A stretch of 64,000 bases of DNA from Flavobacteria bacterium MS024-3C (GCA_000173115.1 ABVW01000007.1:1-64000); one strand, 5' to 3'; positions 18,363 through 27,357 are shown, counted from the first letter of the stretch. Numbers and translations are program-made. The notes: generated by a model from the letters alone, not told the origin.

Positions 18363-19628
18363 ATGAAATTTAATTTAGCTATTATTTATATTTACATAAT
18401 ATTATCTTTTTTATTGATAATATATATCCCACTCGGATCTTATGATTCTATAGGCCCGCAATGGTTTAGTATTTCGCTTTTAAATTTTATATTTCTTATT
18501 TTAATTAATAAGAAGTCTTTTTTTAAATATGTTAAATCCCTTTTAGATATTCTTTTTATACGGCTGTATATATTGTTTATTATTATAACTATAATATCTT
18601 TTTTCTTTGCCTCCAATATTTCAATTTTCTTCCATGATCTTGGGAGAATGTTAAGTTCCTTTCTTTTTCTTTTGAGTTTTTCTTTCTGCCTTAATTCAAT
18701 AGGCATAAAACGTTCATTTCATTTAATTTCAATTGCTGTTTGTTCTCTTCTTTTCTATGAAATTTTCCGTTCATTAAAGCCTTATATAATTTATTTTTAT
18801 TCAAATGGTTTTGATTTCTGGAGAGATTTGGAATATGCTCCAAGTGATCTCCGCGGAATTACTGGTAATAAGAATCTAACCGCTGTTTTATTTATGCTTA
18901 AGCTTCCTTTTCTTTTTTTCCTTATGCATCAAAATAGTCTTCACAAAAAAATTATATCCTCAATTCTATTTCTTTTTTCTATATCAATTCTTCTTATTCT
19001 CGAAGCTAGAGCAACTTATATTTCATTTATTTTGATGGCTATTATTTATGCTGCGTATTTAATATTCTTCAATAGGAAGTCAATTTTCAACATTTTTTTT
19101 CTTGCAATTCCCTTATTATTATCATTAGTATTTATTAACTACTTACAGGATTCTATAGAAACCGCTTCATCTGTCTCTTCTAATTTATCTTCAATTCAGC
19201 TTAATAATGATTCAAGTAGTAACCGCTTTGAATTATGGTCAAATGTAATTACTCATTTAAAAGATCATCCCTTTGGAATCGGCTTAGGTAATTGGAAATT
19301 AGAAGCATCTCAATACTGGGGTCAAATGGGTAGTTCTTATCAAGTGCCATATCATGCGCATAATGACTTTCTTGAAATCTCTATTGAAACAGGTATTTAT
19401 AACGGGGTAATATACTTCTCTCTTTTTTGTATCGTTCTTTACTTCTGTTTCATCAATATGAAGAAGTCATCTACCATCTATTTTCTTGTTGTTTTTTCAG
19501 GTATTACTATTTATCTTGTAGATGCGATGTTTAATTTTCCGCTCGAAAGGGCATATGTGCAACTTCTTTTACACGTATATTTTTCAATTTATCTTGTGTT
19601 ATTTTTAAATAATCATAGCCATGAATAA
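18363..19628 (+). CDS. O-antigen ligase / polymerase (Wzy-like) family membrane protein
   Basis: The 421-residue polytopic protein has about ten hydrophobic segments. A long extracytoplasmic loop near residues 270-345 contains YHAHNDFLEISIETG, the HxHN-x-x-LE signature of the O-antigen ligase (WaaL/RfaL) and Wzy families. Upstream, residues near 160-175 have the LRGITGNKN motif, also common in this superfamily. It acts in the inner membrane, either transferring finished glycan from the lipid carrier or polymerising repeat units; sequence alone does not separate these. It is the first gene of the AT-rich glycan locus and overlaps the next gene by 8 bases. No other Wzy-like gene is seen in the window. 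Confidence 0.85.
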   Translation: MKFNLAIIYIYIILSFLLIIYIPLGSYDSIGPQWFSISLLNFIFLILINKKSFFKYVKSLLDILFIRLYILFIIITIISFFFASNISIFFHDLGRMLSSFLFLLSFSFCLNSIGIKRSFHLISIAVCSLLFYEIFRSLKPYIIYFYSNGFDFWRDLEYAPSDLRGITGNKNLTAVLFMLKLPFLFFLMHQNSLHKKIISSILFLFSISILLILEARATYISFILMAIIYAAYLIFFNRKSIFNIFFLAIPLLLSLVFINYLQDSIETASSVSSNLSSIQLNNDSSSNRFELWSNVITHLKDHPFGIGLGNWKLEASQYWGQMGSSYQVPYHAHNDFLEISIETGIYNGVIYFSLFCIVLYFCFINMKKSSTIYFLVVFSGITIYLVDAMFNFPLERAYVQLLLHVYFSIYLVLFLNNHSHE

Positions 19629-20499
19629 AGCTTTTATAATTTTATTATTTGTTATTTCTATTTTCTGTTTGTCTTCTAATTATTTGATTAAAAAATCTTT
19701 ACAAGGTGAGTTTGCTTTAAATAATTCTTTTCCTAATGCAACTGCTACTTTAGCTCAAGTTGACTCCTTACTTTCCTTTTATCCAACATTAGGCGCGTCT
19801 GCATATCCTATCAATTTATACCGGGCAAAGGCTTCTTTGATGTATGGAGATGTCGAAAAAGGTTATAAATATCTTCTTTCAGCAAATCGAGATAATCCCT
19901 ACACTTCTTCTTCTGATTATTATCTTTCTTTGATACATAGAGCATATGGTGATATTGATAGCGCTATGTTTTATTCTAAAAAAGCTTTTTTTGCATGGCC
20001 TAAGAATATAGAACACTTTAAATTATATCTTGAACTTATAGCCCAAAGAGGTGATACATTATCAATATTGGATGCAGGGGAATTTGTGGATTCTACAGTT
20101 AGTAATCAATCAGAATTTATTACGACTCTTAAAAAGCAATATAATATAGCTAAATTGACTTATCTAATTACGTCTTATCCCGATGCTAGTTATGTCAATA
20201 ATGATACTTTAATAGGCCAATGGGATAGAGTTTATAATTTTAAAAATTCTCCTGATGTCTTTGATTCATCTACGAATTACACCTTTAATGACAATTCAGT
20301 TCTAATTAGAAGTCCAAATGATACTCTCGAGTACAATTATGATATTAAATTAGATTCAATTTTTTTCTACTTCAAAGGGTCTTCTAATTCATTTTCTTCA
20401 AATAAGCTAGTATATTCTGACAGTCTTAAAACATTAATATTTAAGAATGTATTTATTAATGATATCTATCAAGATCAATACTTTAAAAAAAGAAAGTAG
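19621..20499 (+). CDS. Membrane-anchored TPR-like protein of unknown function
   Basis: The 292-residue protein starts with a hydrophobic anchor or signal (residues ~5-24). Residues ~45-150 show helix pairs with TPR-like spacing (YRAKASLMYGDVEKGYKYLL, YLSLIHRAYGDIDSAMFYSK). The C-terminal half is beta-rich with aromatic residues. It overlaps the O-antigen ligase gene by 8 bases, so translation is likely coupled. Ligase or polymerase genes in this phylum are often followed by TPR proteins that may act as periplasmic partners; that role is an inference here. No catalytic motif is seen. Confidence 0.6.
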   Translation: MNKAFIILLFVISIFCLSSNYLIKKSLQGEFALNNSFPNATATLAQVDSLLSFYPTLGASAYPINLYRAKASLMYGDVEKGYKYLLSANRDNPYTSSSDYYLSLIHRAYGDIDSAMFYSKKAFFAWPKNIEHFKLYLELIAQRGDTLSILDAGEFVDSTVSNQSEFITTLKKQYNIAKLTYLITSYPDASYVNNDTLIGQWDRVYNFKNSPDVFDSSTNYTFNDNSVLIRSPNDTLEYNYDIKLDSIFFYFKGSSNSFSSNKLVYSDSLKTLIFKNVFINDIYQDQYFKKRK

Positions 20500-20583
20500 T
20501 TTATTTGTTTCAAATCTTTTGCTTTCTAATTATATTTTAAGTACTTTTATTACTTGAAATTAAGTAAAGTAAATAATAAGTAA

Positions 20584-21099
20584 GTGCTAGGTGAATTGAT
20601 AACCTCAAAAACAAGATTGCGCCTGTTGATCAAATTTTTTGTATCACAGGCCAATCGGGGTTATTTAAACGGTCTAGCCACGGAGATGGGCGAATCTACA
20701 AACGCCATCCGTAAAGAACTGAATCACCTGCATGATGCGGGTTACCTTCAAAAAGAAAAATCCAACAATAAAATACAATATAAAGCCAATACAAAGCATC
20801 CAATGTTCTCTGTGCTGCAAAAGGTAATTCTCAAGCACCTAGGACTAGAAGATGCCGTAGAGATCGTTTTAGAGCGAATGGGAGACGTCGAGCAGATCAT
20901 TCTCATTGGTAATTACGCAAAAGGCGTTGATAGTGGTAAAATCGAGATTATCATAGTAGGTCAGGATTTAAATACTTCATACGTTCAAAATCTAGAAGAA
21001 AAGCTAGAAAAGCTCATAAATAGAAAGGTTGCTTTCTTTTTATCGGCTAGTCACTCGCTAAGCGAGGATGAGATCATTTTATTCAATAAAAATGAGTAG
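20584..21099 (+). CDS. Winged helix-turn-helix regulator of a glycan locus
   Basis: The 171-residue protein is read from a GTG start (MLGELITSKTRLRLLIKFF...). Residues ~1-75 form a winged-helix DNA-binding domain (GLATEMGESTNAIRKELNHL is the recognition region). Residues ~85-171 look like a nucleotidyltransferase-like or ligand-sensing domain (LIGNYAKGVDSGKIEIIIVG). The same two-domain protein is common at the head of capsule and O-antigen clusters of Flavobacteria, often mislabelled ArsR family. Base composition is higher in GC than the flanking genes, like the next gene, so the two may form an older part of the locus. A role in controlling the downstream glycan genes is inferred from position. 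Confidence 0.8.
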   Translation: MLGELITSKTRLRLLIKFFVSQANRGYLNGLATEMGESTNAIRKELNHLHDAGYLQKEKSNNKIQYKANTKHPMFSVLQKVILKHLGLEDAVEIVLERMGDVEQIILIGNYAKGVDSGKIEIIIVGQDLNTSYVQNLEEKLEKLINRKVAFFLSASHSLSEDEIILFNKNE

Positions 21100-21165
21100 T
21101 TCTGTGCTAAACTATAGTAGTCACCTACCAGCAGTAGTAAACATCATTAATAATCCTTTTTAATA

Positions 21166-21594
21166 ATGAGTAAACAAAAAGCCATCATCGTTTCAGGATA
21201 CTTTAACCCCATTCATAAAGGGCATCTAGAGTATTTTAATAATGCTAAGGCTATGGCTGATAAGCTTTTTGTGATCGTTAATAACGACCATCAAAGGGAG
21301 CTAAAGGGTAGTAGAGAGTTTCAGGATGAGAATGAGCGCATGATTATCGTTTCAAACATTAAAGCTGTAGATAAGGCTATTCTTTCTATTGATACTGATA
21401 GAACCGTATGCGCTACCATTAAAATGATCGCTGAGCAGTTTGGAGAAGAGTTTGACTTAGGATTTGCCAATGGAGGGGATCAAAACAATGATACTATTCC
21501 TGAAAAGCCTGTTTGCGAAGAGATGAATGTGGCGCTAATTGATGGCCTTGGAGATAAAATACAGTCATCAAGTTGGCTGCTTAAGAAATTGTAA
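21166..21594 (+). CDS. Cytidylyltransferase-like (TagD/adenylyltransferase fold) protein
   Basis: The 142-residue protein carries the nucleotidyltransferase signature GYFNPIHKGHLEYF with HxGH at residues 17-20, and a later ISxxR-like region is replaced by IVSNIKAVDKAI. The length matches single-domain glycerol-3-phosphate cytidylyltransferase-type enzymes, which activate a small phosphorylated substrate with CTP or ATP. The substrate cannot be told. It follows the winged-helix regulator by 66 bases and probably shares its transcript. A linked activated-polyol or phospho-sugar product for the glycan is possible but unproven. Confidence 0.8.
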   Translation: MSKQKAIIVSGYFNPIHKGHLEYFNNAKAMADKLFVIVNNDHQRELKGSREFQDENERMIIVSNIKAVDKAILSIDTDRTVCATIKMIAEQFGEEFDLGFANGGDQNNDTIPEKPVCEEMNVALIDGLGDKIQSSSWLLKKL

Positions 21595-21635
21595 TTGAGT
21601 TTGACTTAATTTTTTACGTAAATAATAGTTTCTAA

Positions 21636-23324
21636 ATGGGATTGAATTTTAAAAAAAAATATTTAACAGATGTTTTTAGAGAATTAGATAGTAGAGAAAA
21701 GAAAATCTTTAGTATACTCATCCTATTAGTATTTTTTTCTATTTTTTTAGAATTATTTAGCATTGCGTTAATTATTCCTCTTATTAAATTATTTACTGAC
21801 AACTCTTACTTAGATATCTTAAGGTTGAATTTTTCAGTTTTAAAAGGTTTTGATGACAAAACACTCCTGGTTTTTACTGTAATAGTTTTTTTAGTAGCAT
21901 ATTTTTTAAAGACAATTTTTCTTTCATTTTTGACATTTAAAAAGTATAATTTTTTAAATGATTTGAAAACCAGAAGAATCTTTTTACTGTATAATACTTA
22001 TATAAATCAAAAATACAGTTTCCATAGAAATACACATTCTTCAATTTTGGTTAAAAATCTTATCAATGAGATGGATGTATTATTAGGGTTTTATAGTGCA
22101 TATCTAATTTTAATATCTGAATCATTATTTGCATTTATAATATTTTTAGCCATTTTTATAAAAGAACCGATAATATTTGGTTTTCTATTTTTAACAATTC
22201 TAGTAATACATTTAATATTTAAGTTTTTTTCAAAGAATCGTTTAGAAAACTGGTCAATTGAAAGGCAAAACTTACAAACTGAACAAAACAAAATTTATAC
22301 TGAAACATTTGGTGCTATCAAAGAAATAATCATTTATGATGTAAAATATTTTTTTGAAAAAAAAATTCAACAAATACAATCTAAGAGAGGTAAATTAAGC
22401 GTAAAATTTTCCTCTTTAAATGATTTGCCAAGATTTTTTTTAGAGTTTTTTGCATTAGTTTTTTTCATCATTATTTTTTCATACTTTTTTTATAGGGGTG
22501 ATAATAAAGAAGAAATTTTATTAAATTTAATTTTTTTGGCAGCTTTAATTTTTAAGTTATTGCCTTCTTTTTCAAGAATCTTAAATTCTATTCAGCAAAT
22601 TAAATTTTATTTGCCAGCACATGAATTAATTCACCATGATATTAATTTAGCAACTGAAAGGATTGTCTCGAATAGTGATAGATTAATTTACAATAATGAG
22701 ATTACATTAAATAATATTTTTTTTAAGTATAAAGATTCGGATAATTATGTTTTAAATAATTTTTCGTGTTCTATTAAAAAAGGTGATAGAGTGTTAATAA
22801 TAGGTGAATCCGGTAAAGGAAAGTCTACTTTATTAGATATTATTGCGGGGTTTAATAATGATTTCAAGGGTGAAATATTAATAGATGGCATGCCCTTAAA
22901 TAATTTGCCGAGTTGGAGAAAAAAAATAGGATATCTTTCACAATCTTTTTTTATTCTTGATGATACTATTTTAAATAATATCATTCTTAATAACGAATAC
23001 CAAGAAGATCGATTAAAGTCAGTAATTGATATTTGTGGTTTAGCTAATGTCATTGATAATCAAAATGAAGGCATTAATACTAAGTTAGGAGAAAGGGGTA
23101 GCTTTCTTTCTGGAGGAGAAAGACAAAGAATTGGACTAGCAAGGGCTATTTATAACAAACCAGAGGTTTTAGTATTAGATGAGCCCACTTCATCATTAGA
23201 TGAAAAAACAGCACATAATTTTATTTCTTCTATTATGAATATAGATTATGATTGTACAATTTTGATGGTATCACATAACGAAAGTTTTATCACATTTTTT
23301 AATCAAATCATCAGACTTAGCTAA
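21636..23324 (+). CDS. ABC transporter, fused permease-ATPase (flippase-like)
   Basis: The 562-residue protein has six hydrophobic segments in residues ~1-320 and a nucleotide-binding domain from ~345. Walker A is GESGKGKST (about residue 389), the signature is LSGGERQRIGLARA (about 491), and Walker B is VLVLDEP (about 511) followed by the SSLDE D-loop. This is the MsbA/PglK half-transporter layout and would work as a homodimer in the inner membrane. Since no Wzx flippase is present in the window, this protein is the best candidate to flip the lipid-linked glycan, as PglK does. It starts 41 bases after the nucleotidyltransferase gene. Confidence 0.88.
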   Translation: MGLNFKKKYLTDVFRELDSREKKIFSILILLVFFSIFLELFSIALIIPLIKLFTDNSYLDILRLNFSVLKGFDDKTLLVFTVIVFLVAYFLKTIFLSFLTFKKYNFLNDLKTRRIFLLYNTYINQKYSFHRNTHSSILVKNLINEMDVLLGFYSAYLILISESLFAFIIFLAIFIKEPIIFGFLFLTILVIHLIFKFFSKNRLENWSIERQNLQTEQNKIYTETFGAIKEIIIYDVKYFFEKKIQQIQSKRGKLSVKFSSLNDLPRFFLEFFALVFFIIIFSYFFYRGDNKEEILLNLIFLAALIFKLLPSFSRILNSIQQIKFYLPAHELIHHDINLATERIVSNSDRLIYNNEITLNNIFFKYKDSDNYVLNNFSCSIKKGDRVLIIGESGKGKSTLLDIIAGFNNDFKGEILIDGMPLNNLPSWRKKIGYLSQSFFILDDTILNNIILNNEYQEDRLKSVIDICGLANVIDNQNEGINTKLGERGSFLSGGERQRIGLARAIYNKPEVLVLDEPTSSLDEKTAHNFISSIMNIDYDCTILMVSHNESFITFFNQIIRLS

Positions 23325-23345
23325 ATTTAAATAAAAGACAAGATT

Positions 23346-24515
23346 ATGATACCATATGGCAGACAAAATATAAACGAAGAAGACATTGAGTCAGTAGTAA
23401 ATGTCTTAAAATCTGATTTTTTAACACAAGGCCCCATTACACCCAAATTTGAAAATCACATAGCTAAATATTGTGGTGTAACACACGCCTTAGCTGTTGT
23501 TAATGCTACAGCTGCACTTCATATTTCTTGCTTAGCTTTAGAGGTAGGACCAGGAGATATTGTTTGGACATCTCCAATTTCTTTTGTTGCCTCAGCGAAT
23601 TGTGCAATTTATTGCGGAGCTACAATTGACTTTGTTGATATTGATTCTAGGACTTATAATATGTCAGTCGAATTTTTAGAAGAAAAACTAATTGAAGCTA
23701 AAAAAATCGGAAAGCTGCCTAAAGTTGTTATACCTGTTCATTTGGCGGGCCAGTCATGTGATATGGAAAAAATAAAGACTTTGTCTAATGAATATGGTTT
23801 TAAAATCATAGAAGATGCCTCTCATGCTATTGGTGGGAGTTACAAAAATGAAAAAATCGGAAATTGTAAATATTCAGACATAACGGTTTTTAGTTTTCAT
23901 CCTGTAAAAATAATTACTACTTGTGAAGGGGGAGTCTGCACAACGAATGATCAAAATATTTATAATAAACTATATAAATTAAGAAGCCATGGAATTGTAA
24001 GAAATCAAAATGAATTGGAGTTTAAATCAGATGGACTTTGGTATTATGAACAGGTTGAATTAGGCTATAACTTCAGACTTAATGATTTACAAGCAGCACT
24101 TGGTATCAATCAATTAAAAAGGATTGATAAATTTGTAGAAGAAAGAAACAATTTAGCAAATAGGTATAATGAATTACTTAGAGATAAAAAAGATTTAATA
24201 ATTCCTTATCAAGATCAAAAAACATTAAGTTCATTTCATTTATATGTAATCAGAGTAAAACAGAACGAGGGGCAAGATAGAAAAACACTTTTTGAAAAAT
24301 TTAGAAACTCAGGAATTTTTGTAAATGTACATTATATACCAATTTACAGGCATCCTTACTATAAGAAGATGTTTAATGAAGATGATTTTCCTAATGCAGA
24401 AAAGTATTATTCAGAAGCAATTTCATTACCAATATTCCCCGGCTTAAGTAATATACAAATGGATAAAATCATTAAAATTATAGATACCCCAGCAAACTTT
24501 CAAAATATTTTTTAA
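23346..24515 (+). CDS. pseC: UDP-4-amino-4,6-dideoxy-N-acetyl-beta-L-altrosamine transaminase
   Basis: The 389-residue protein is a DegT/DnrJ/EryC1 PLP aminotransferase of fold type I. The opening MIPYGRQNINEEDIESVV and the block DFLTQGPITPKFE are typical of PseC. The PLP-binding lysine is Lys188 in FSFHPVKIITTCEGG. PseC aminates the 4-keto sugar made by PseB, the second step of CMP-pseudaminic acid synthesis. It starts 21 bases after the ABC transporter stop and opens the Pse block. The canonical TTGEGG following the lysine is TTCEGG here, a mild variation. No pseB is seen next to it. Confidence 0.92.
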   Translation: MIPYGRQNINEEDIESVVNVLKSDFLTQGPITPKFENHIAKYCGVTHALAVVNATAALHISCLALEVGPGDIVWTSPISFVASANCAIYCGATIDFVDIDSRTYNMSVEFLEEKLIEAKKIGKLPKVVIPVHLAGQSCDMEKIKTLSNEYGFKIIEDASHAIGGSYKNEKIGNCKYSDITVFSFHPVKIITTCEGGVCTTNDQNIYNKLYKLRSHGIVRNQNELEFKSDGLWYYEQVELGYNFRLNDLQAALGINQLKRIDKFVEERNNLANRYNELLRDKKDLIIPYQDQKTLSSFHLYVIRVKQNEGQDRKTLFEKFRNSGIFVNVHYIPIYRHPYYKKMFNEDDFPNAEKYYSEAISLPIFPGLSNIQMDKIIKIIDTPANFQNIF

Positions 24516-24538
24516 AATTAAACACTAAAACAGTCATC

Positions 24539-24631
24539 ATGAAAAATAAATTTAAAACTGAACAAGAAAAGTTTTGGGCAGAAGAGTTTGGAAATGATTA
24601 CATTGAAAGGAATATTGCTTTCAACTATTAG
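24539..24631 (+). pseudogene. Remnant of a pseudaminic-acid-associated methylase
   Basis: Thirty codons from an ATG read MKNKFKTEQEKFWAEEFGND, followed by YIERN and a quick stop (TAG at 24629-24631). The K-T-E-Q-E-K-F-W-A-x-E-F-G-x-x-Y-I-x-R-N pattern is the N-terminus of the Pse biosynthesis-associated methylases (TIGR03587), which are usually about 200 residues long. None of the methyltransferase core (GxGxG-like motif) follows in any frame. The position, directly after pseC, agrees with a methylase that was lost by deletion. The homology is recalled from the family and would need an alignment to confirm. Confidence 0.65.
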
Positions 24632-24853
24632 TTTCAAAATAACTTGAAACATTTTTGAGTTTAGCTTCAAAACATATAGAGTTAGTTAAAGTAACAATTG
24701 ATGGGGACTCTGATACCTTGAAAGAATTAAATATAGTTCACTTTCTAACATATCCTTTAAATAGAATGGTTAAATTGTGAGTAAAGAAAATCGCATGATT
24801 TTAAGTTCATGGACAGATTATGAAATTTAAATAATACAAAAACTTATTTAGTA
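24632..24853 (+). other. Gene-remnant spacer inside the Pse block
   Basis: After the methylase fragment no intact gene is present. One open stretch in a different frame (about 24648-24779) encodes some 44 residues beginning ETFLSLASKHIELVKV and ends at a TGA; it has no start of its own and was not recognised. Stops follow in all plus frames up to the amidotransferase ATG at 24854. This looks like decayed coding DNA rather than a regulatory spacer. Confidence 0.5.
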
Positions 24854-25999
24854 ATGAGATACTGTAAAGCTTGTTTGTTCCCAGAAACAAAACCTGATTT
24901 ATTTTTTAATGAGCAAGGAGTTTGTTCTGCTTGCGTTTCTTCAATTCAAAAGAAAACTGAAATTAATTGGAATAATAGAGAAAAAGAGTTCTTTGAAATT
25001 ATAAATAAGTACAAAAAGCAACCAAATGAAATTGGATATGATTGCTTAATTCCTGTAAGTGGTGGGAAAGACAGTACATATCAAGCTTATTTTATGAAAG
25101 AAGTTTGTGGCCTTAATCCGCTGTGCGTCTGTTTTGAAACAACTAGTATCACTGAATTAGGACAGCAAAATCTTGATAATATATCAAAAATGGGAATTGA
25201 TGTAATTTATTTTAAGAAAAATTACGAAGTATATAAAACCATGGTTGTTGAGGGGTTTAAGAGGGTTGGTGATGAAATGTGGCCAAATCACATAGGAATT
25301 TTCACAATCCCTGTAAACATAGCTGTAAAATTTAATATTCCACTAATAATATGGGGAGAAAACCCGCAACAAGAATATGGTGGTCCTTTAGAAGCTGTAG
25401 AGAATAAATATCTTAATAGAAAATGGCTTGAAGAGTTTGGAGGATTAATTGGAAATCGAATTCAAGATATGATTGGAATTAATGGGCTTACAGAAAAAGA
25501 TCTTACTCCATATTTTTACCCATCAGATGAAGAAATTGAAAAGGTTGGTGTTGTAGGGCTATTTCTAGGTCATTATTTCTTTTGGGATGCTAAAAAACAA
25601 TTAGAAATAGTTAAAAAGCATGGTTTTTCTGTTAAAGAAGATGGTCCAGTAGAGGGGACTTATACAAACTATGAAAATCTAGATGAAAAAATGCACGGCC
25701 TTCATGACTATTTAAAATATGTTAAATATGGATTTGGACGCGCCACAGATCACGCCTGCATCGATATTAGAAACAACAGAATTATAAGAGATGAAGGACT
25801 TAAACTAGTTAAAAAGTATGATGGTAAATATCCACATAATTCGATTAATGAATTTGTTAAATATTCAGGAATGACAAAACCAGAAGTTGACTCTGTTATT
25901 GATTCTTTCACAAATTCTATGTTGTTTGAAAAAGACCAAAATGAAAATTTTAAAAGAGACTCACACGGAAATCTAATCAGAATTTTTGATTTTCAATAA
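24854..25999 (+). CDS. N-acetyl sugar amidotransferase (PseA/WbpG family)
   Basis: The 381-residue protein begins with paired cysteines (C4, C7, C24, C27), probably a zinc site, followed by a PP-loop ATPase motif SGGKDS at residues 69-74. Length and layout match the WbuX/WbpG/PseA family (TIGR03573, about 370-380 residues). Members convert an acetamido group on a nucleotide sugar or nonulosonic acid into an acetamidino group using ammonia from a HisH-like partner. In Campylobacter the homologue PseA is tied to acetamidino-pseudaminic acid, while in Pseudomonas WbpG acts with HisH2 and HisF2. Here it is followed directly by HisH and HisF paralogues inside a Pse cluster, so amidination of the Pse residue or of another HexNAc of the unit is inferred. 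Confidence 0.88.
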   Translation: MRYCKACLFPETKPDLFFNEQGVCSACVSSIQKKTEINWNNREKEFFEIINKYKKQPNEIGYDCLIPVSGGKDSTYQAYFMKEVCGLNPLCVCFETTSITELGQQNLDNISKMGIDVIYFKKNYEVYKTMVVEGFKRVGDEMWPNHIGIFTIPVNIAVKFNIPLIIWGENPQQEYGGPLEAVENKYLNRKWLEEFGGLIGNRIQDMIGINGLTEKDLTPYFYPSDEEIEKVGVVGLFLGHYFFWDAKKQLEIVKKHGFSVKEDGPVEGTYTNYENLDEKMHGLHDYLKYVKYGFGRATDHACIDIRNNRIIRDEGLKLVKKYDGKYPHNSINEFVKYSGMTKPEVDSVIDSFTNSMLFEKDQNENFKRDSHGNLIRIFDFQ

Positions 26000-26008
26000 A
26001 AACATCTA

Positions 26009-26614
26009 ATGGTAGTAATTATTGATTACGGAATGGGCAATGTTTCTTCAGTTGAAAAAGCACTAAATTTTTTAAATATTAAAAATGTAATATCAAATGA
26101 TGAAAATATAATAAAAAATTCAAGCGCAATTTTACTTCCTGGAGTTGGATCATTCTCTCAAGGGATGAATAATTTAGTAGAACTAAACTTAGTTGATTTA
26201 TTAACTGATGAAGTTGTAAATAAGAAAAAACCATTTTTAGGAATTTGTTTAGGAATGCAACTTATTTTTGAAAAAGGGAATGAGCCATATAGATGTAATG
26301 GATTGGGATGGATAAAAGGCGAAGTAAAAAAATTAGATTTAGATGGCCTTAAAATCCCCCATATGGGTTGGAACGATATAGAAGTTCATAACAATAAATA
26401 TTATGGTAAAAACAATAATTTTGATTTTTACTTCATTCACAGCTATCATGTTTTGCCGAATTTTAAATCAGAAATAGCGGCAACTGTTAATTATGGAATT
26501 GACATAGTTGCCAGTATTCAGAAGGACAATATTTTCGCCACTCAATTTCATCCTGAAAAAAGTCAACAGTCAGGACTATGTTTATTAAAAGAATTTTTTG
26601 AAACTATATGCTGA
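26009..26614 (+). CDS. hisH: HisH-type glutamine amidotransferase, glycan-pathway paralogue
   Basis: The 201-residue class I glutamine amidotransferase has the nucleophile Cys80 in GICLGMQL and the His181/Glu183 pair in QFHPEKS, so a complete triad. Length and the start MVVIIDYGMGNVSSVEKAL are those of HisH. No other histidine gene is nearby; the gene sits 9 bases after the sugar amidotransferase and overlaps the HisF-like gene by 7 bases. It is therefore read as the ammonia-supplying subunit of the amidination system (HisH2 type), rather than as a histidine biosynthesis enzyme. The symbol names the family only. Confidence 0.87.
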   Translation: MVVIIDYGMGNVSSVEKALNFLNIKNVISNDENIIKNSSAILLPGVGSFSQGMNNLVELNLVDLLTDEVVNKKKPFLGICLGMQLIFEKGNEPYRCNGLGWIKGEVKKLDLDGLKIPHMGWNDIEVHNNKYYGKNNNFDFYFIHSYHVLPNFKSEIAATVNYGIDIVASIQKDNIFATQFHPEKSQQSGLCLLKEFFETIC

Positions 26615-27354
26615 AAAATAGAATCATTCCTATTTTAACCTTTAATGGATTAGGATTGGTAAAGACAAAGGGCTTTAAAAACCCAAGAATGGTAGGTAAT
26701 CCAGTGCAAACCGCAAGGGTATTCAACAGCAGAGGTGTAGATGAATTAATTTTCTTAGACATATATGCTACCAAGCAGAGCCGTAAGATTAATTTGAGTT
26801 TAGTTAAGGAGGTGATTAAAGAGTGCTATATGCCTGTTTCTATTGGCGGAGGAATACAAACTATTGATCAAATAAATGATTTATTAAAAATAGGGGCTGA
26901 CAAAGTTGTTATTAAATCCAAAGCCTTGACTGATAAAAAATTTCTTAAAGAGGCTATAAATTTTTTTGGAAGCCAATGTATCTGTATTTCGGTTGACGTT
27001 CTTTTTGTTAATAATAATTATTTAATTTATAATGATTTAGGCCTTAAAATATCTTTAGAGGAGTTTATTACAGAGATGAGTTTAATTAATGCTGGTGAAC
27101 TTTTAGTAAATAGTGTAAATAACGACGGGGTTATGAATGGCTTTGACATTGATTTAATAAATAAAGTTGAACAAATGACTACTATACCAGTTATTGCGGC
27201 AGGTGGTGGGGGGGAACCAGAACATTATTCTACGCTATTCAACAAAACAAAAATAAATGCAGTAGCTTCATCTAGTATTTTTCATTTTACTCAATATACC
27301 CCGCTAGATATAAAAAATGAATTAAAGAAATTTAATTTTCCGGTTAGAACCTAA
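26608..27354 (+). CDS. hisF: HisF-like cyclase-family subunit, glycan-pathway paralogue
   Basis: The 248-residue (beta-alpha)8 barrel follows the HisF layout (RIIPILTFNGLG, PVSIGGGIQT, PVIAAGGGG near residue 200). In histidine-pathway HisF the catalytic Asp11 follows the first strand (CLDVKDG); here the equivalent residue is Thr11 (ILTFNG). The second acidic residue is kept in SVDVLF. This loss, the KTKGFKNPRMVGNP segment and the neighbours match the HisF2-like proteins of amidino-sugar loci. A role as scaffold or ammonia channel between HisH and the PP-loop enzyme is inferred. It overlaps hisH by 7 bases and is 3 bases from pseF. Confidence 0.85.
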   Translation: MLKNRIIPILTFNGLGLVKTKGFKNPRMVGNPVQTARVFNSRGVDELIFLDIYATKQSRKINLSLVKEVIKECYMPVSIGGGIQTIDQINDLLKIGADKVVIKSKALTDKKFLKEAINFFGSQCICISVDVLFVNNNYLIYNDLGLKISLEEFITEMSLINAGELLVNSVNNDGVMNGFDIDLINKVEQMTTIPVIAAGGGGEPEHYSTLFNKTKINAVASSSIFHFTQYTPLDIKNELKKFNFPVRT

Positions 27355-27357
27355 AAA

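Noticed and set aside
26009-27354. HisH/HisF as part of histidine biosynthesis
   Set aside because: No other his genes, HisF Asp11 is Thr, and both genes are tightly packed with a sugar amidotransferase inside a Pse block.
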